Source of the DNA: Muriicola sp. Z0-33 | GTDB taxonomy: Bacteria > Bacteroidota > Bacteroidia > Flavobacteriales > Flavobacteriaceae | DNA length: 64,000 nucleotides | Assembly (NCBI RefSeq): GCF_026126425.1 | Contig: NZ_JAFMPW010000003.1 | Location: 186,001 to 250,000 of the forward strand | Reading direction: 5' to 3' | Shown: positions 53,875 through 62,296 of the stretch, one piece after another | How positions within the stretch are numbered: position 1 is the first letter of the stretch | Layout: every line of letters starts with the position of its first letter | Translations under genes and position numbers: made by a program | Notes under the pieces: model-generated | Database searches by the model: none | What the model saw: the letters and a program-made list of their open reading frames with translations, nothing else | Told to the model about the DNA's origin: nothing

Positions 53875-54825
53875 ATGAATGTAAAGATGCCATATGGCCC
53901 GGGGGGTATACTTTTATTCCTAATTTGTTGTTGTTTTTCACAAGTGATTAGATCTCAGGAAATTACAAAAGACATGGTTTCCAGTAGCCTGGAAAGGATC
54001 AATATAGTATCGTTAGAACGCGAAGTGCTATATAAGACAGAAGCGCATATAGAGGCCCCTAACTGGACCCCGGATGGTAAAACCCTGGTATATAATAGTG
54101 ACGGACTCTTATACCGCATTTCCGCAGAAGGAGGAAGCCCTTCTCTAATAAACACTGCTTTCGCCAAAAGAATCAACAATGATCATGGTATCTCACCGGA
54201 CGGTACCCAAATGGTAATAAGCGATCAGACAGAAAACGGCAAATCTCTGATTTACGGACTACCCATTGAAGGTGGAGAGCCCAGGAGAATAACGCCATTA
54301 GGACCTTCCTATTGGCACGGTTGGTCACCCGATGGCGAAACATTGGCTTATTGCGCCGAACGCAATGGGAACTATGATATTTATACCATTCCATACGCAG
54401 GAGGCGATGAAACCAGATTGACAACAGCCGCAGGACTCGATGATGGCCCTGACTACTCCCCCGACGGGAAATATATCTATTTCAATTCTGAAAGATCAGG
54501 GACCATGCAAATATGGCGAATGAAAACAGATGGGAGCCAGCAAGTACAGCTCACCACAGATAAATATCACGATTGGTTTGCACATCCATCTCCCGATGGG
54601 AAATGGATCGTTTATGTTAGCTTTTACCCGGAAGTGCCCGCTAATAAGCACCCAGCAAATAAAGAAGTGATGCTTAGGATGATGGACCTGAAAACCAAAG
54701 AAGTCAGGGTAATGGCAAAATTATTCGGAGGACAAGGTACTATTAATGTCCCTTCCTGGTCCCCGGATAGTAAATACGTGGCATTTGTTAGTTACACTAT
54801 AAAAACAAGTAGAAATGAAAATTAA
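53875..54825 (+). CDS. Secreted TolB-like beta-propeller protein
   Basis: A 316-residue exported protein (signal peptide about 1-27) built of WD40-like PD40 repeats: [55 protein letters not shown] and [11 protein letters not shown], about six in all. Such propellers usually bind proteins or peptides in the periplasm; those with no catalytic domain, as here, may be non-enzymatic. First gene of a long same-strand series ending at the window edge, overlapping the next gene by 11 bases. Confidence 0.85.
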   Translation: MNVKMPYGPGGILLFLICCCFSQVIRSQEITKDMVSSSLERINIVSLEREVLYKTEAHIEAPNWTPDGKTLVYNSDGLLYRISAEGGSPSLINTAFAKRINNDHGISPDGTQMVISDQTENGKSLIYGLPIEGGEPRRITPLGPSYWHGWSPDGETLAYCAERNGNYDIYTIPYAGGDETRLTTAAGLDDGPDYSPDGKYIYFNSERSGTMQIWRMKTDGSQQVQLTTDKYHDWFAHPSPDGKWIVYVSFYPEVPANKHPANKEVMLRMMDLKTKEVRVMAKLFGGQGTINVPSWSPDSKYVAFVSYTIKTSRNEN

Positions 54826-55834
54826 AAAGAAGTTACTCATTGCGTCTTACCTCCTGTTTATAGGTTGCCTATACGGTCAGGATTTATCCTTAAAAGCAAA
54901 TACATTCCTGAATTCCCTCCAGGACGACCTAAAATCTAAGGCGGTTTTTGAAATAGACGAAGAGGAGCGGTATAATTTTAATTATGTGCCCATTGTTAGA
55001 AAGGGACCGACTTTTCACGATTTCACGAAACCACAGAAGGCAGCGGCCCTGGAACTTCTGAAAGCCTCTCTTAGTGAGAACGGGTTTAATAAATCGAAGG
55101 AAATAATGGCCCTGGAGAATATTCTAATTCAAATTGAGAAGAATAAATTTCGCATGCCCGATGGATCTCCAATGCGCGACCCATTAAATTATCATTTCAG
55201 TATTTTTGGAAAGCCCGCTCCTGACCAATTTTGGGGATGGCGATTTGAAGGACATCACCTCTCTCTAAACTTTACTTCTGCCGAAGGTAAAATCATATCT
55301 GCTACCCCTAGTTTTATGGGTTCAAATCCCGGGGTTGTCATGGAAGGGGAGCATAAGGGAAAAGAGGTGCTGCGATCAGAGACCCAATTGGGGCTAGAGT
55401 TAATCAATGCTTTAAGTGAGTCGCAGTCCGAAAAAGCAATTTTTTCAAATACAGCCCCCCGGGAAATTATTACCGGGAACCAGAGAAAAGTAAAAGCCAT
55501 AGAACGCAAAGGCATTCCTTTTACGGAACTTAACGAAAAGCAAAAAGAGATGTTCTTACAATTATTAGAAGTTTACATCGGCAACTATGTTTTTGAGTTT
55601 TCCGAAACTTTCAGGGCTAAAATTGCCAATGCCGGCCATGATAATCTGTACTTCGCCTGGGCTGGCGATACCGTAAAAGGACGGCCCCATTATTACAGGA
55701 TACACGGACCTATGTTACTGATCGAATATGACAATATCCAAAATAACGCCAATCATGTGCATACCGTCGTAAGAGACCTGAATAATGATTTTGCAGAAGA
55801 TCTCTTGCGCCAGCATTACAATCAAAAACACTAA
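54815..55834 (+). CDS. Exported DUF3500 protein
   Basis: A 339-residue protein with a signal peptide (cleavage near CLYGQ) and a DUF3500 domain marked by [15 protein letters not shown] and the later [35 protein letters not shown]. The His-rich pattern suggests a metal site. Function unknown. Overlaps the TolB-like gene by 11 bases and is followed by the aldo/keto reductase nine bases later. Confidence 0.83.
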   Translation: MKIKKKLLIASYLLFIGCLYGQDLSLKANTFLNSLQDDLKSKAVFEIDEEERYNFNYVPIVRKGPTFHDFTKPQKAAALELLKASLSENGFNKSKEIMALENILIQIEKNKFRMPDGSPMRDPLNYHFSIFGKPAPDQFWGWRFEGHHLSLNFTSAEGKIISATPSFMGSNPGVVMEGEHKGKEVLRSETQLGLELINALSESQSEKAIFSNTAPREIITGNQRKVKAIERKGIPFTELNEKQKEMFLQLLEVYIGNYVFEFSETFRAKIANAGHDNLYFAWAGDTVKGRPHYYRIHGPMLLIEYDNIQNNANHVHTVVRDLNNDFAEDLLRQHYNQKH

Positions 55835-55843
55835 GTTGCAAAT

Positions 55844-56815
55844 ATGAAATACAGAAAGTTTGGAAGCACCGGATGGAGTGTAAGCGAAATAGGCTATGGT
55901 ATGTGGGGAATGGCCGGATGGAAAGCATCGGACGATGTGCAATCCTCTGATTCTCTTGACCTGGCTGTTGAACAGGGAGTGACTTTTTTTGATACTGCCT
56001 GGGGTTACGGGGAAGGTCATAGCGAAAAATTACTGGGACTTTTGGTAAAAAGGCATCCTGGCACTAAATTATATACTGCCAGTAAAATTCCTCCTAAGAA
56101 TTTTAAATGGCCCGCAAAACCAGAATATGGCCTGGAGGTGTCCTATCCGTATGAGCATGTTATGGCCTATACAGAGAAAACACTTAAAAATTTAGGTCTG
56201 GAACAAATAGACCTGATGCAATTTCATACCTGGGATGATGGCTGGGTGCACCAGGAAGAATGGCAAAGGGCAGTGGAAGATCTGAAAACTTCAGGTAAAA
56301 TAGCATCTATGGGTATAAGTGTTAATAGATGGGAACCAGAGAACGGTATGGAGGCCCTTAAAACAGGATGCCTGGATGCCGTGCAAGTCATTTACAATAT
56401 TTTTGATCAGGCCCCCGAAGATAAACTCTTTCCGCTCTGTGAGGAACTGAATATTGCGGTAATTGCCAGGGTCCCTTTTGATGAGGGAACATTAACTGGG
56501 AACATTACAAAGACCACTACTTTTCCGGAAGGGGATTGGCGCAATACCTATTTTGTTCCGGAGAACCTTATCCCTAGCGTTGAAAGAGCAGATCGGTTGA
56601 GGCCACTGATCCCTGAAGGATTAAGTATGGCCGAAATGGCATTGCGTTTTATTACTATGAACAAAACTGTAAGTACTATCATTCCCGGGATGAGGAAACA
56701 ACGAAACGTTCTGGCCAATACCGCAACCAGTGACGGTAAAGGATTACCGGCAGAACTGTATCGCGAATTAAAAAATCACCGTTGGGACAGAGTACCAACT
56801 TCATGGTCACAATAA
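55844..56815 (+). CDS. Aldo/keto reductase
   Basis: A 323-residue NADPH-dependent reductase with the (beta/alpha)8 fold and no signal peptide. Catalytic residues visible are Asp and Tyr in FFDTAWGYGEGHSEKLLG, Lys in YTASKIPP, and His in MQFHTWDDGW. Cofactor region SRx-like residues follow near the C-terminus (STIIPGMRKQRN). It would reduce an aldehyde or sugar carbonyl. It is cytosolic among otherwise largely exported neighbours. Confidence 0.9.
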   Translation: MKYRKFGSTGWSVSEIGYGMWGMAGWKASDDVQSSDSLDLAVEQGVTFFDTAWGYGEGHSEKLLGLLVKRHPGTKLYTASKIPPKNFKWPAKPEYGLEVSYPYEHVMAYTEKTLKNLGLEQIDLMQFHTWDDGWVHQEEWQRAVEDLKTSGKIASMGISVNRWEPENGMEALKTGCLDAVQVIYNIFDQAPEDKLFPLCEELNIAVIARVPFDEGTLTGNITKTTTFPEGDWRNTYFVPENLIPSVERADRLRPLIPEGLSMAEMALRFITMNKTVSTIIPGMRKQRNVLANTATSDGKGLPAELYRELKNHRWDRVPTSWSQ

Positions 56816-56835
56816 CCCGGTATCAAATTAAACAA

Positions 56836-57672
56836 ATGAGAACACGAAGAGACTTTTTAACTCAAACCGCCGCAATTGCATTAGGCACTACCCTACTGCC
56901 TTCCTATACCTTTAATTCTTCAAAGAAGATAGCGCTTGGGGTACAGTTGTATACTTTTAGAAATGAAATGCTAAAAGATGCCGTTGGCACCTTAAAACAA
57001 ATCGCATCAATAGGAATTAAAAAAATTGAAACCGCAGGAAGTAAAAAAGGGTATTACTACGGTCTTCAACCTAAAGAAATGCAAAATATCTGCAATGATT
57101 TAGGAATGCAATTACTCAGCGGTCATGTTAGACTCGATGAAAATTGGGAAAACACCATGGAGCAGGCTGTTAGCTCGGGGCAGGAATACCTGATATGCTC
57201 TTCAATGCCATCCAGGGGGCAAACCGTGGATAACTACAAAAAGGTAGCTGATGCCTTTAACAAGGCTGGGGAAGAATGCAAAAAGGTTGGTCTGAAATTT
57301 GGGTACCACAATCACGAATACGAATTTGAATCCGAGAATGGCAAGGTATTATTTGATGTCCTGATGAATAATACACAGGAAGATCTGGTGCATATGGAAT
57401 TGGACCTTGGTTGGGTTATAGTGGGTAGAAAAGACCCACTGGATTATTTTAATAAGTACCCTGGCCGTTTTCCACTTTGGCATTTAAAAGATATGGATAT
57501 GCATGAAAAACAAAGTACTGAGTTTGGCAAAGGAGGACTTGATATAACCACAATGATGGGCAATATGAAGGTCTCGGGGGTTCAACATATTTTTATTGAG
57601 CAGGAAGAATATGCCAGCGGGCCTTTAGAAAGCATGAAGCACAACATGGAATTCATGAAAAAGTTTCAATAA
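56836..57672 (+). CDS. Tat-exported sugar phosphate isomerase/epimerase family protein
   Basis: A 278-residue TIM barrel (AP endonuclease 2 / xylose isomerase-like) with the twin-arginine signal MRTRRDFLTQTAAIALGT. Metal-binding residues are in YHNHEYEFE, ELDLGWVIV and LKDMD, then FIEQEEY (Glu). I chose the ATG at 56836; an upstream in-frame ATG at 56782 lies inside the reductase gene and gives a poor signal. Exported epimerases of this type act on sugars or their lactones. Part of the same run of genes as the transporter that follows by 10 bases. Confidence 0.87.
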   Translation: MRTRRDFLTQTAAIALGTTLLPSYTFNSSKKIALGVQLYTFRNEMLKDAVGTLKQIASIGIKKIETAGSKKGYYYGLQPKEMQNICNDLGMQLLSGHVRLDENWENTMEQAVSSGQEYLICSSMPSRGQTVDNYKKVADAFNKAGEECKKVGLKFGYHNHEYEFESENGKVLFDVLMNNTQEDLVHMELDLGWVIVGRKDPLDYFNKYPGRFPLWHLKDMDMHEKQSTEFGKGGLDITTMMGNMKVSGVQHIFIEQEEYASGPLESMKHNMEFMKKFQ

Positions 57673-57682
57673 AAGATACTGA

Positions 57683-59041
57683 ATGTCTTCTGCAAAAGAT
57701 CCTTATTCCCTTCATCCGGAAAAAACCAAAAACCCTCCTGAGAGCTTCAGGGGCCGACTTAAATTTCTTGGGCCCAGTTTTATTTTATCGGCTTCTATTG
57801 TAGGTTCAGGAGAATTAATCGCAACCACTACCCTGGGGGCAAAAGCCGGTTTTATAACCTTTTGGGTAATAATTGTCAGCTGCATTGTTAAGGTAGCTGT
57901 TCAGCTAGAATTTGGCAAGCATACTATTCTTACCGGGGAAACAGCTATGCAGGCTTTTAACAAATTACCGGGGCCAAAATTTGGTAAAGCCAAATGGTCT
58001 GTCTGGATGGTACTGTTGGTAATGATTATTAAACTCTTGCAAGTTGGCGGTATTGTTGGTGGTGTAGCAATTATACTTAATATACTGGCACCGGGAATTA
58101 GCATCCCCTTTTATGCTTTTTTGATAGCAATTGTCGTAGCGCTAATGATTTTCAGGGGTTACTATCAATTTATAGAGAAAGTCTCACTAGGTATGATTGG
58201 GCTGTTTACCCTGTTCACCTTTGCTTCACTTTACTTCCTGGCCTATACCCCCTATCAAATCAGCTGGGACGATATCTGGAGCGGCTTACAATTTAGTCTC
58301 CCCAAGGAAGCAGTAGCTGTGGCCTTTGGAGCCTTTGGGATTACCGGTGTAGGAGGAGATGAAATTATCCATTATAATTACTGGTGCCTTGAAAAAGGGT
58401 ATGCAGCTTATTCAGGAAAAAATGATGGATCAAAGGCCTGGCAGAACAGGGCAAATGGATGGTTAAAAGTGATGAAACTCGATGCTATTATTGCCATGCT
58501 GGTTTATACCACGGTTACCGCCGCCTTTTATCTGCTTGGGGCTGCAATTCTGCATGCACAGGGAGATGTTCCCGAGGGCTACGATATGGTTGAGACTTTA
58601 TCAGCAATGTACACGGCATCGCTAGGCCCGCATGCCAAGACAGCATTTTTAATTGGAGCCTTTATCACATTATTTTCAACCTTGTTTGCTGCCCTGGCCG
58701 CATGGACCAGACAACTTTCTGATATTTTCGGGCAAGTAGGCTGGATAAATTTTAACGACTTTGCAGTACGCAAAAGAACCGTAGCCATTCTTGCCTGGGC
58801 AGTTCCATTGTTATGGGCATCACTTTTTATATATGTTAAACTGCCGGTGCTTATGGTAATTACCGGAGGCATCGTAGGATCGTTCCTCCTGTTTCTGGTG
58901 GTCTATGCGGTTTTACATTTTAGATACAAAAGATTGCATCCACTTTTCAAACCCGGGATTTTTTATGATATTATCTTGTGGATAAGCATTATAAGCATTA
59001 TTGCCGTAGGTGCATTGGGAATTTTAAAACTACTTGGCTAA
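57683..59041 (+). CDS. Nramp-related transporter lacking the metal-binding motifs
   Basis: A 452-residue transporter with about 11 helices and the overall Nramp pattern. The helix 1 site normally DPGN reads GSGE (residues 41-44, in SASIVGSGELIATT), and the helix 6 MPH site reads VGGDE. Both sites that bind divalent metal are therefore replaced. The family is known to contain members with altered specificity. The neighbours (TIM barrel, D-aminoacylase-like lipoprotein, molybdenum hydroxylase) suggest a non-metal organic substrate. Ten bases after the epimerase. Confidence 0.85.
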   Translation: MSSAKDPYSLHPEKTKNPPESFRGRLKFLGPSFILSASIVGSGELIATTTLGAKAGFITFWVIIVSCIVKVAVQLEFGKHTILTGETAMQAFNKLPGPKFGKAKWSVWMVLLVMIIKLLQVGGIVGGVAIILNILAPGISIPFYAFLIAIVVALMIFRGYYQFIEKVSLGMIGLFTLFTFASLYFLAYTPYQISWDDIWSGLQFSLPKEAVAVAFGAFGITGVGGDEIIHYNYWCLEKGYAAYSGKNDGSKAWQNRANGWLKVMKLDAIIAMLVYTTVTAAFYLLGAAILHAQGDVPEGYDMVETLSAMYTASLGPHAKTAFLIGAFITLFSTLFAALAAWTRQLSDIFGQVGWINFNDFAVRKRTVAILAWAVPLLWASLFIYVKLPVLMVITGGIVGSFLLFLVVYAVLHFRYKRLHPLFKPGIFYDIILWISIISIIAVGALGILKLLG

Positions 59042-59061
59042 AGAAATACCAAAACTTCATT

Positions 59062-60711
59062 ATGAAAACAAAATCGTTTCTAAGTACGCTATTGTTAATC
59101 GCAGTCCTTTCGGGCTGTTCCGAATCTCAGAACTATGATCTCCTTATTAAAAATGGAAACATAGTTGATGGTTCTGGAAATCCGTCCTACATAGGGTCTG
59201 TTGGGATTAATGCTGATACCATTGCTGCAGTAGGTGACTTACAAAATGCAAAAGGGAAATTGGAAATAGATGCAGCCGGACTTACAGTTGCACCCGGGTT
59301 TATTAATATGTTGAGTTGGGCCAATGTCTCTCTGATAGAAGATGGAAGATCACAGGGGGATATAAGGCAGGGGGTTACCCTTGAGGTAATGGGCGAAGGC
59401 CGGTCTATGGGACCGCTTAATGAGTCGATGAAACAGGGTATGACAAAAGGGCAACAAAACATAAAATATGATGTTAGCTGGTCTACTCTGGGAGAATATT
59501 TACAATTCCTTGAAGACAAAGGGGTATCTACAAATATCACCTCCTTTGTAGGTAATGGCACCTTAAGGGAATACGTGATGGGCTATGACACCCGTGAGCC
59601 TACAGAAGAAGAATTAGACAAAATGAAGGCACTTACCCAAGAGGCGATGGAAGAAGGGGCTGTAGGCTTATCAACATCATTGATCTACGTACCCAGTGGC
59701 CATGCCAGGACAGATGAAATAATTGAACTTGCAAAAGTTGCCTCGGAAAACGGTGGCATGTATGTATCTCATATAAGAGATGAAGAAGAAAAGCTACTGG
59801 AAGCCGTGCAGGAATTGATAGAAATTGCTGAAGAAGCAGATATCAGGTCCGAGATATACCATTTTAAGGCTTCGGGTACAGCCAATTGGCATTTACTAGA
59901 TCAGGCCATTAAATTGGTAGAAAATGCAAGGGAATACGGGTTAGACATTACTACTGATATGTATATGTATAATGCAAGTTCTACCGGACTAAACGTACTA
60001 CTTCCGGAATGGGCCAAAGCAGGGGGGCATAGTAAAACAATAGATTTCATGGAGCAACCGGTGAAACGAAAGCAAATGATAGAAGAAATAAAGTTTCATG
60101 TTCCACCCGAAAAAATTCTGCTCGTTGGTTTTAAGAATAAAGATATGAGGAAATATATCGGAAAAACACTGGCTGAAGTTGCCGGGGAAAGAAACCAACC
60201 CGCAGATAAGACCGTGGTAGATCTTATTTATGAGGATGATAGTAGAATTCAGGTAGTCTACTTTTCCATGTCTGAAGAAAACATAAAAAAGAAGCTTGCC
60301 CTTCCTTATATGGCCATTTGTTCAGATGCTGGCTCGTATACCAATGAAGGCGTATTTTTAGAACAAAGTACCCATCCACGTGCTTATGGTTCCTTTGCCA
60401 GATTGCTGGGTCATTTTGTAAGAGAAGAGCAAGTAATTTCATTAGAAGAAGCCATCTATAAGCTAACCCGCCTACCGGCAACCAACCTGAGATTAGACAA
60501 GCGCGGCTCCTTACAAACTGGATATTTTGCCGATGTGGTATTATTTGATGCCGACAAGATTACAGACAATGCCACCTTTGACGAACCTCATCAGTACGCC
60601 ACAGGCATGAGGCATGTATTCGTAAACGGCACACAAGTAATAAAAGAAGGAGATCATACAGGTGCCCTGCCCGGGAGATTCGTTAAAGGTCCGGGTTATA
60701 AAAAGAATTAA
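59062..60711 (+). CDS. D-aminoacylase-like amidohydrolase lipoprotein with altered metal site
   Basis: A 549-residue protein of the N-acyl-D-amino-acid deacylase group, made as a lipoprotein (lipobox VLSGC). Metal ligands differ from the usual form: HxH is Leu84-Ser-Trp86 in PGFINMLSWANVS, and the Cys of the GNCG loop is Glu112 in MGEGRSMGPL. Kept are the two His (YVSHIRDEE and EIYHFKASG) and the Asp in AICSDAGSY. The start is the ATG at 59062, which gives a good lipobox; an upstream in-frame start at 58978 lies in the transporter gene. Confidence 0.85.
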   Translation: MKTKSFLSTLLLIAVLSGCSESQNYDLLIKNGNIVDGSGNPSYIGSVGINADTIAAVGDLQNAKGKLEIDAAGLTVAPGFINMLSWANVSLIEDGRSQGDIRQGVTLEVMGEGRSMGPLNESMKQGMTKGQQNIKYDVSWSTLGEYLQFLEDKGVSTNITSFVGNGTLREYVMGYDTREPTEEELDKMKALTQEAMEEGAVGLSTSLIYVPSGHARTDEIIELAKVASENGGMYVSHIRDEEEKLLEAVQELIEIAEEADIRSEIYHFKASGTANWHLLDQAIKLVENAREYGLDITTDMYMYNASSTGLNVLLPEWAKAGGHSKTIDFMEQPVKRKQMIEEIKFHVPPEKILLVGFKNKDMRKYIGKTLAEVAGERNQPADKTVVDLIYEDDSRIQVVYFSMSEENIKKKLALPYMAICSDAGSYTNEGVFLEQSTHPRAYGSFARLLGHFVREEQVISLEEAIYKLTRLPATNLRLDKRGSLQTGYFADVVLFDADKITDNATFDEPHQYATGMRHVFVNGTQVIKEGDHTGALPGRFVKGPGYKKN

Positions 60712-60784
60712 TGATCAGGCCATATCAAGGTGCCAAAAACCACAGCTCAGGAAGATCCGGGCAATACTAAAATAATCGGGAATT

Positions 60785-61696
60785 ATGATAATTGAAGCTA
60801 AAAAGTTACTTATAAACACAATTTTTATTGTTCTATTTCCAATAACCCTGTCTTGTCAGAAGGCAGGTGAAAAACTTATTTACCAAGGGGCGGAACTTGA
60901 GGTGGCTGGTACAGATTATAAATTTACAGAGGGGCCGGCAGTAGATAGCGAAGGAAACGTATTTTTTACTGACCAACCCAATAACCGTATTCTAAAATGG
61001 TCTGCAATTGATGGTGCTATCAGCACTTTTATGGAACCAGCGGGCAGGGCGAACGGACTATTTTTTGATCATGACGGAAATCTGCTTGCTGCGGCAGATG
61101 AAAAATTTGAGTTGTGGCGAATTGATAAAGAAAAAAATGTTACCGTTCTTCTGGATGAATTTCAAGGTAAAAAATTCAATGGCCCGAATGACATATGGGT
61201 GGCTCCTGACGGGGGAATTTACTTTACTGATCCTTATTATCAAAGACCGTATTGGGAACGGCAGGAAAAAGAAATGGACCAGCAGCAGGTGTATTATGTC
61301 AGCCCGGATATGGGAGAAGTCTCTGTTGCTGCGAGTGGCTTTGTACAACCTAACGGAATAGTTGGCTCAGCCGATGGAAAAACACTTTACATTGCCGATA
61401 TAGGGGATAAAAAAACCTACGTCTATACCATCAATGAGGATCACAGTCTTAGCAACAAAAAGTTATTTTGCGAATTGGGATCCGATGGGATGACATTAGA
61501 CGACCAGGGTAATGTGTATCTTACCGGCAAGGGAGTGACCGTCTTCAATACTCAGGGAGTAAAGATTCTGCATATCCCGGTTCCACAGCCCTGGACGGCA
61601 AATGTGACCTTTGGTGGAAAAAATCAAAATATCCTTTTTATTACCGCAATGAATGCTGTTTACACACTGCAAATGAATGTGAAAGGTATTCGATAA
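60785..61696 (+). CDS. SMP-30/gluconolactonase-family lipoprotein
   Basis: A 303-residue lipoprotein (lipobox PITLSC) with an SMP-30 six-bladed propeller. Metal ligands are Glu in FTEGPAVDSEG, Asn in GPNDIWVAPDG and VQPNGIVGSADG, and Asp in YIADIGDKK. Such enzymes hydrolyse sugar lactones. It follows the D-aminoacylase-like gene by 73 bases, with the molybdenum hydroxylase subunits next. Confidence 0.88.
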   Translation: MIIEAKKLLINTIFIVLFPITLSCQKAGEKLIYQGAELEVAGTDYKFTEGPAVDSEGNVFFTDQPNNRILKWSAIDGAISTFMEPAGRANGLFFDHDGNLLAAADEKFELWRIDKEKNVTVLLDEFQGKKFNGPNDIWVAPDGGIYFTDPYYQRPYWERQEKEMDQQQVYYVSPDMGEVSVAASGFVQPNGIVGSADGKTLYIADIGDKKTYVYTINEDHSLSNKKLFCELGSDGMTLDDQGNVYLTGKGVTVFNTQGVKILHIPVPQPWTANVTFGGKNQNILFITAMNAVYTLQMNVKGIR

Positions 61697-61760
61697 TTTG
61701 TTCCTCTTTTTGGTATTAACGCAGTAATGGGGTAACTTAATAGCTCATATCATTATTACT

Positions 61761-62243
61761 ATGGCCTCTTTTACATTGAATGTCAACAATAGTGACCACA
61801 AAGTTGATGTGCCAGAAGGTACTGCACTGCTTTGGGTTATAAGGGAACACCTTGGACTAATGGGAACAAAATATGGATGTGGCATTGCACAATGCGGGGT
61901 ATGTACCATACATATTGATGGTAATCCTATGAGAGCCTGCGTCTTAGCTGTGGATAATTTTAGCCAGGGCCAAAAAATAGTAACTATAGAGGGCTTATCG
62001 GAAGATGGTACTCACCCGCTGCAAAAAGCGTGGATAGCCGCCCAGGCTCCACAATGTGGATATTGTCAGTCCGGGCAGATTATGCAGGCTGCGGCCCTGC
62101 TCGAAAAAAATCCCAGTCCGAGCACAGAAGAAATTAAATCTGAAATGAATGGAATTTTATGCCGATGCGGAACTTATCTACGTGTTATTAAGGCAGTGAA
62201 AATGGCAGCGGAAAGCAAATTAACCAATGTAAAAAGAAGTTAG
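61761..62243 (+). CDS. 2Fe-2S subunit of a molybdenum hydroxylase (IorA-like)
   Basis: A 160-residue protein with two 2Fe-2S clusters: a plant-type ferredoxin fold (CGIAQCGVCTIHIDG, then C in RACVLAV) and the helical domain (QCGYCQSGQI, CRCGTY). It is the small electron-transfer subunit that pairs with the large molybdopterin subunit encoded next, 53 bases downstream. The pair resembles isoquinoline 1-oxidoreductase and aldehyde dehydrogenase of this family; substrate cannot be deduced. Confidence 0.92.
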   Translation: MASFTLNVNNSDHKVDVPEGTALLWVIREHLGLMGTKYGCGIAQCGVCTIHIDGNPMRACVLAVDNFSQGQKIVTIEGLSEDGTHPLQKAWIAAQAPQCGYCQSGQIMQAAALLEKNPSPSTEEIKSEMNGILCRCGTYLRVIKAVKMAAESKLTNVKRS

Positions 62244-62296
62244 ATGAATCCCCTTGCCGGCATACGGGTCATCAAACAAATTTCAAAGGCACGAAA

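Noticed and set aside
57683-59041. Calling this gene a manganese transporter (mntH)
   Set aside because: Both metal-site motifs are replaced, so that name would mislead.
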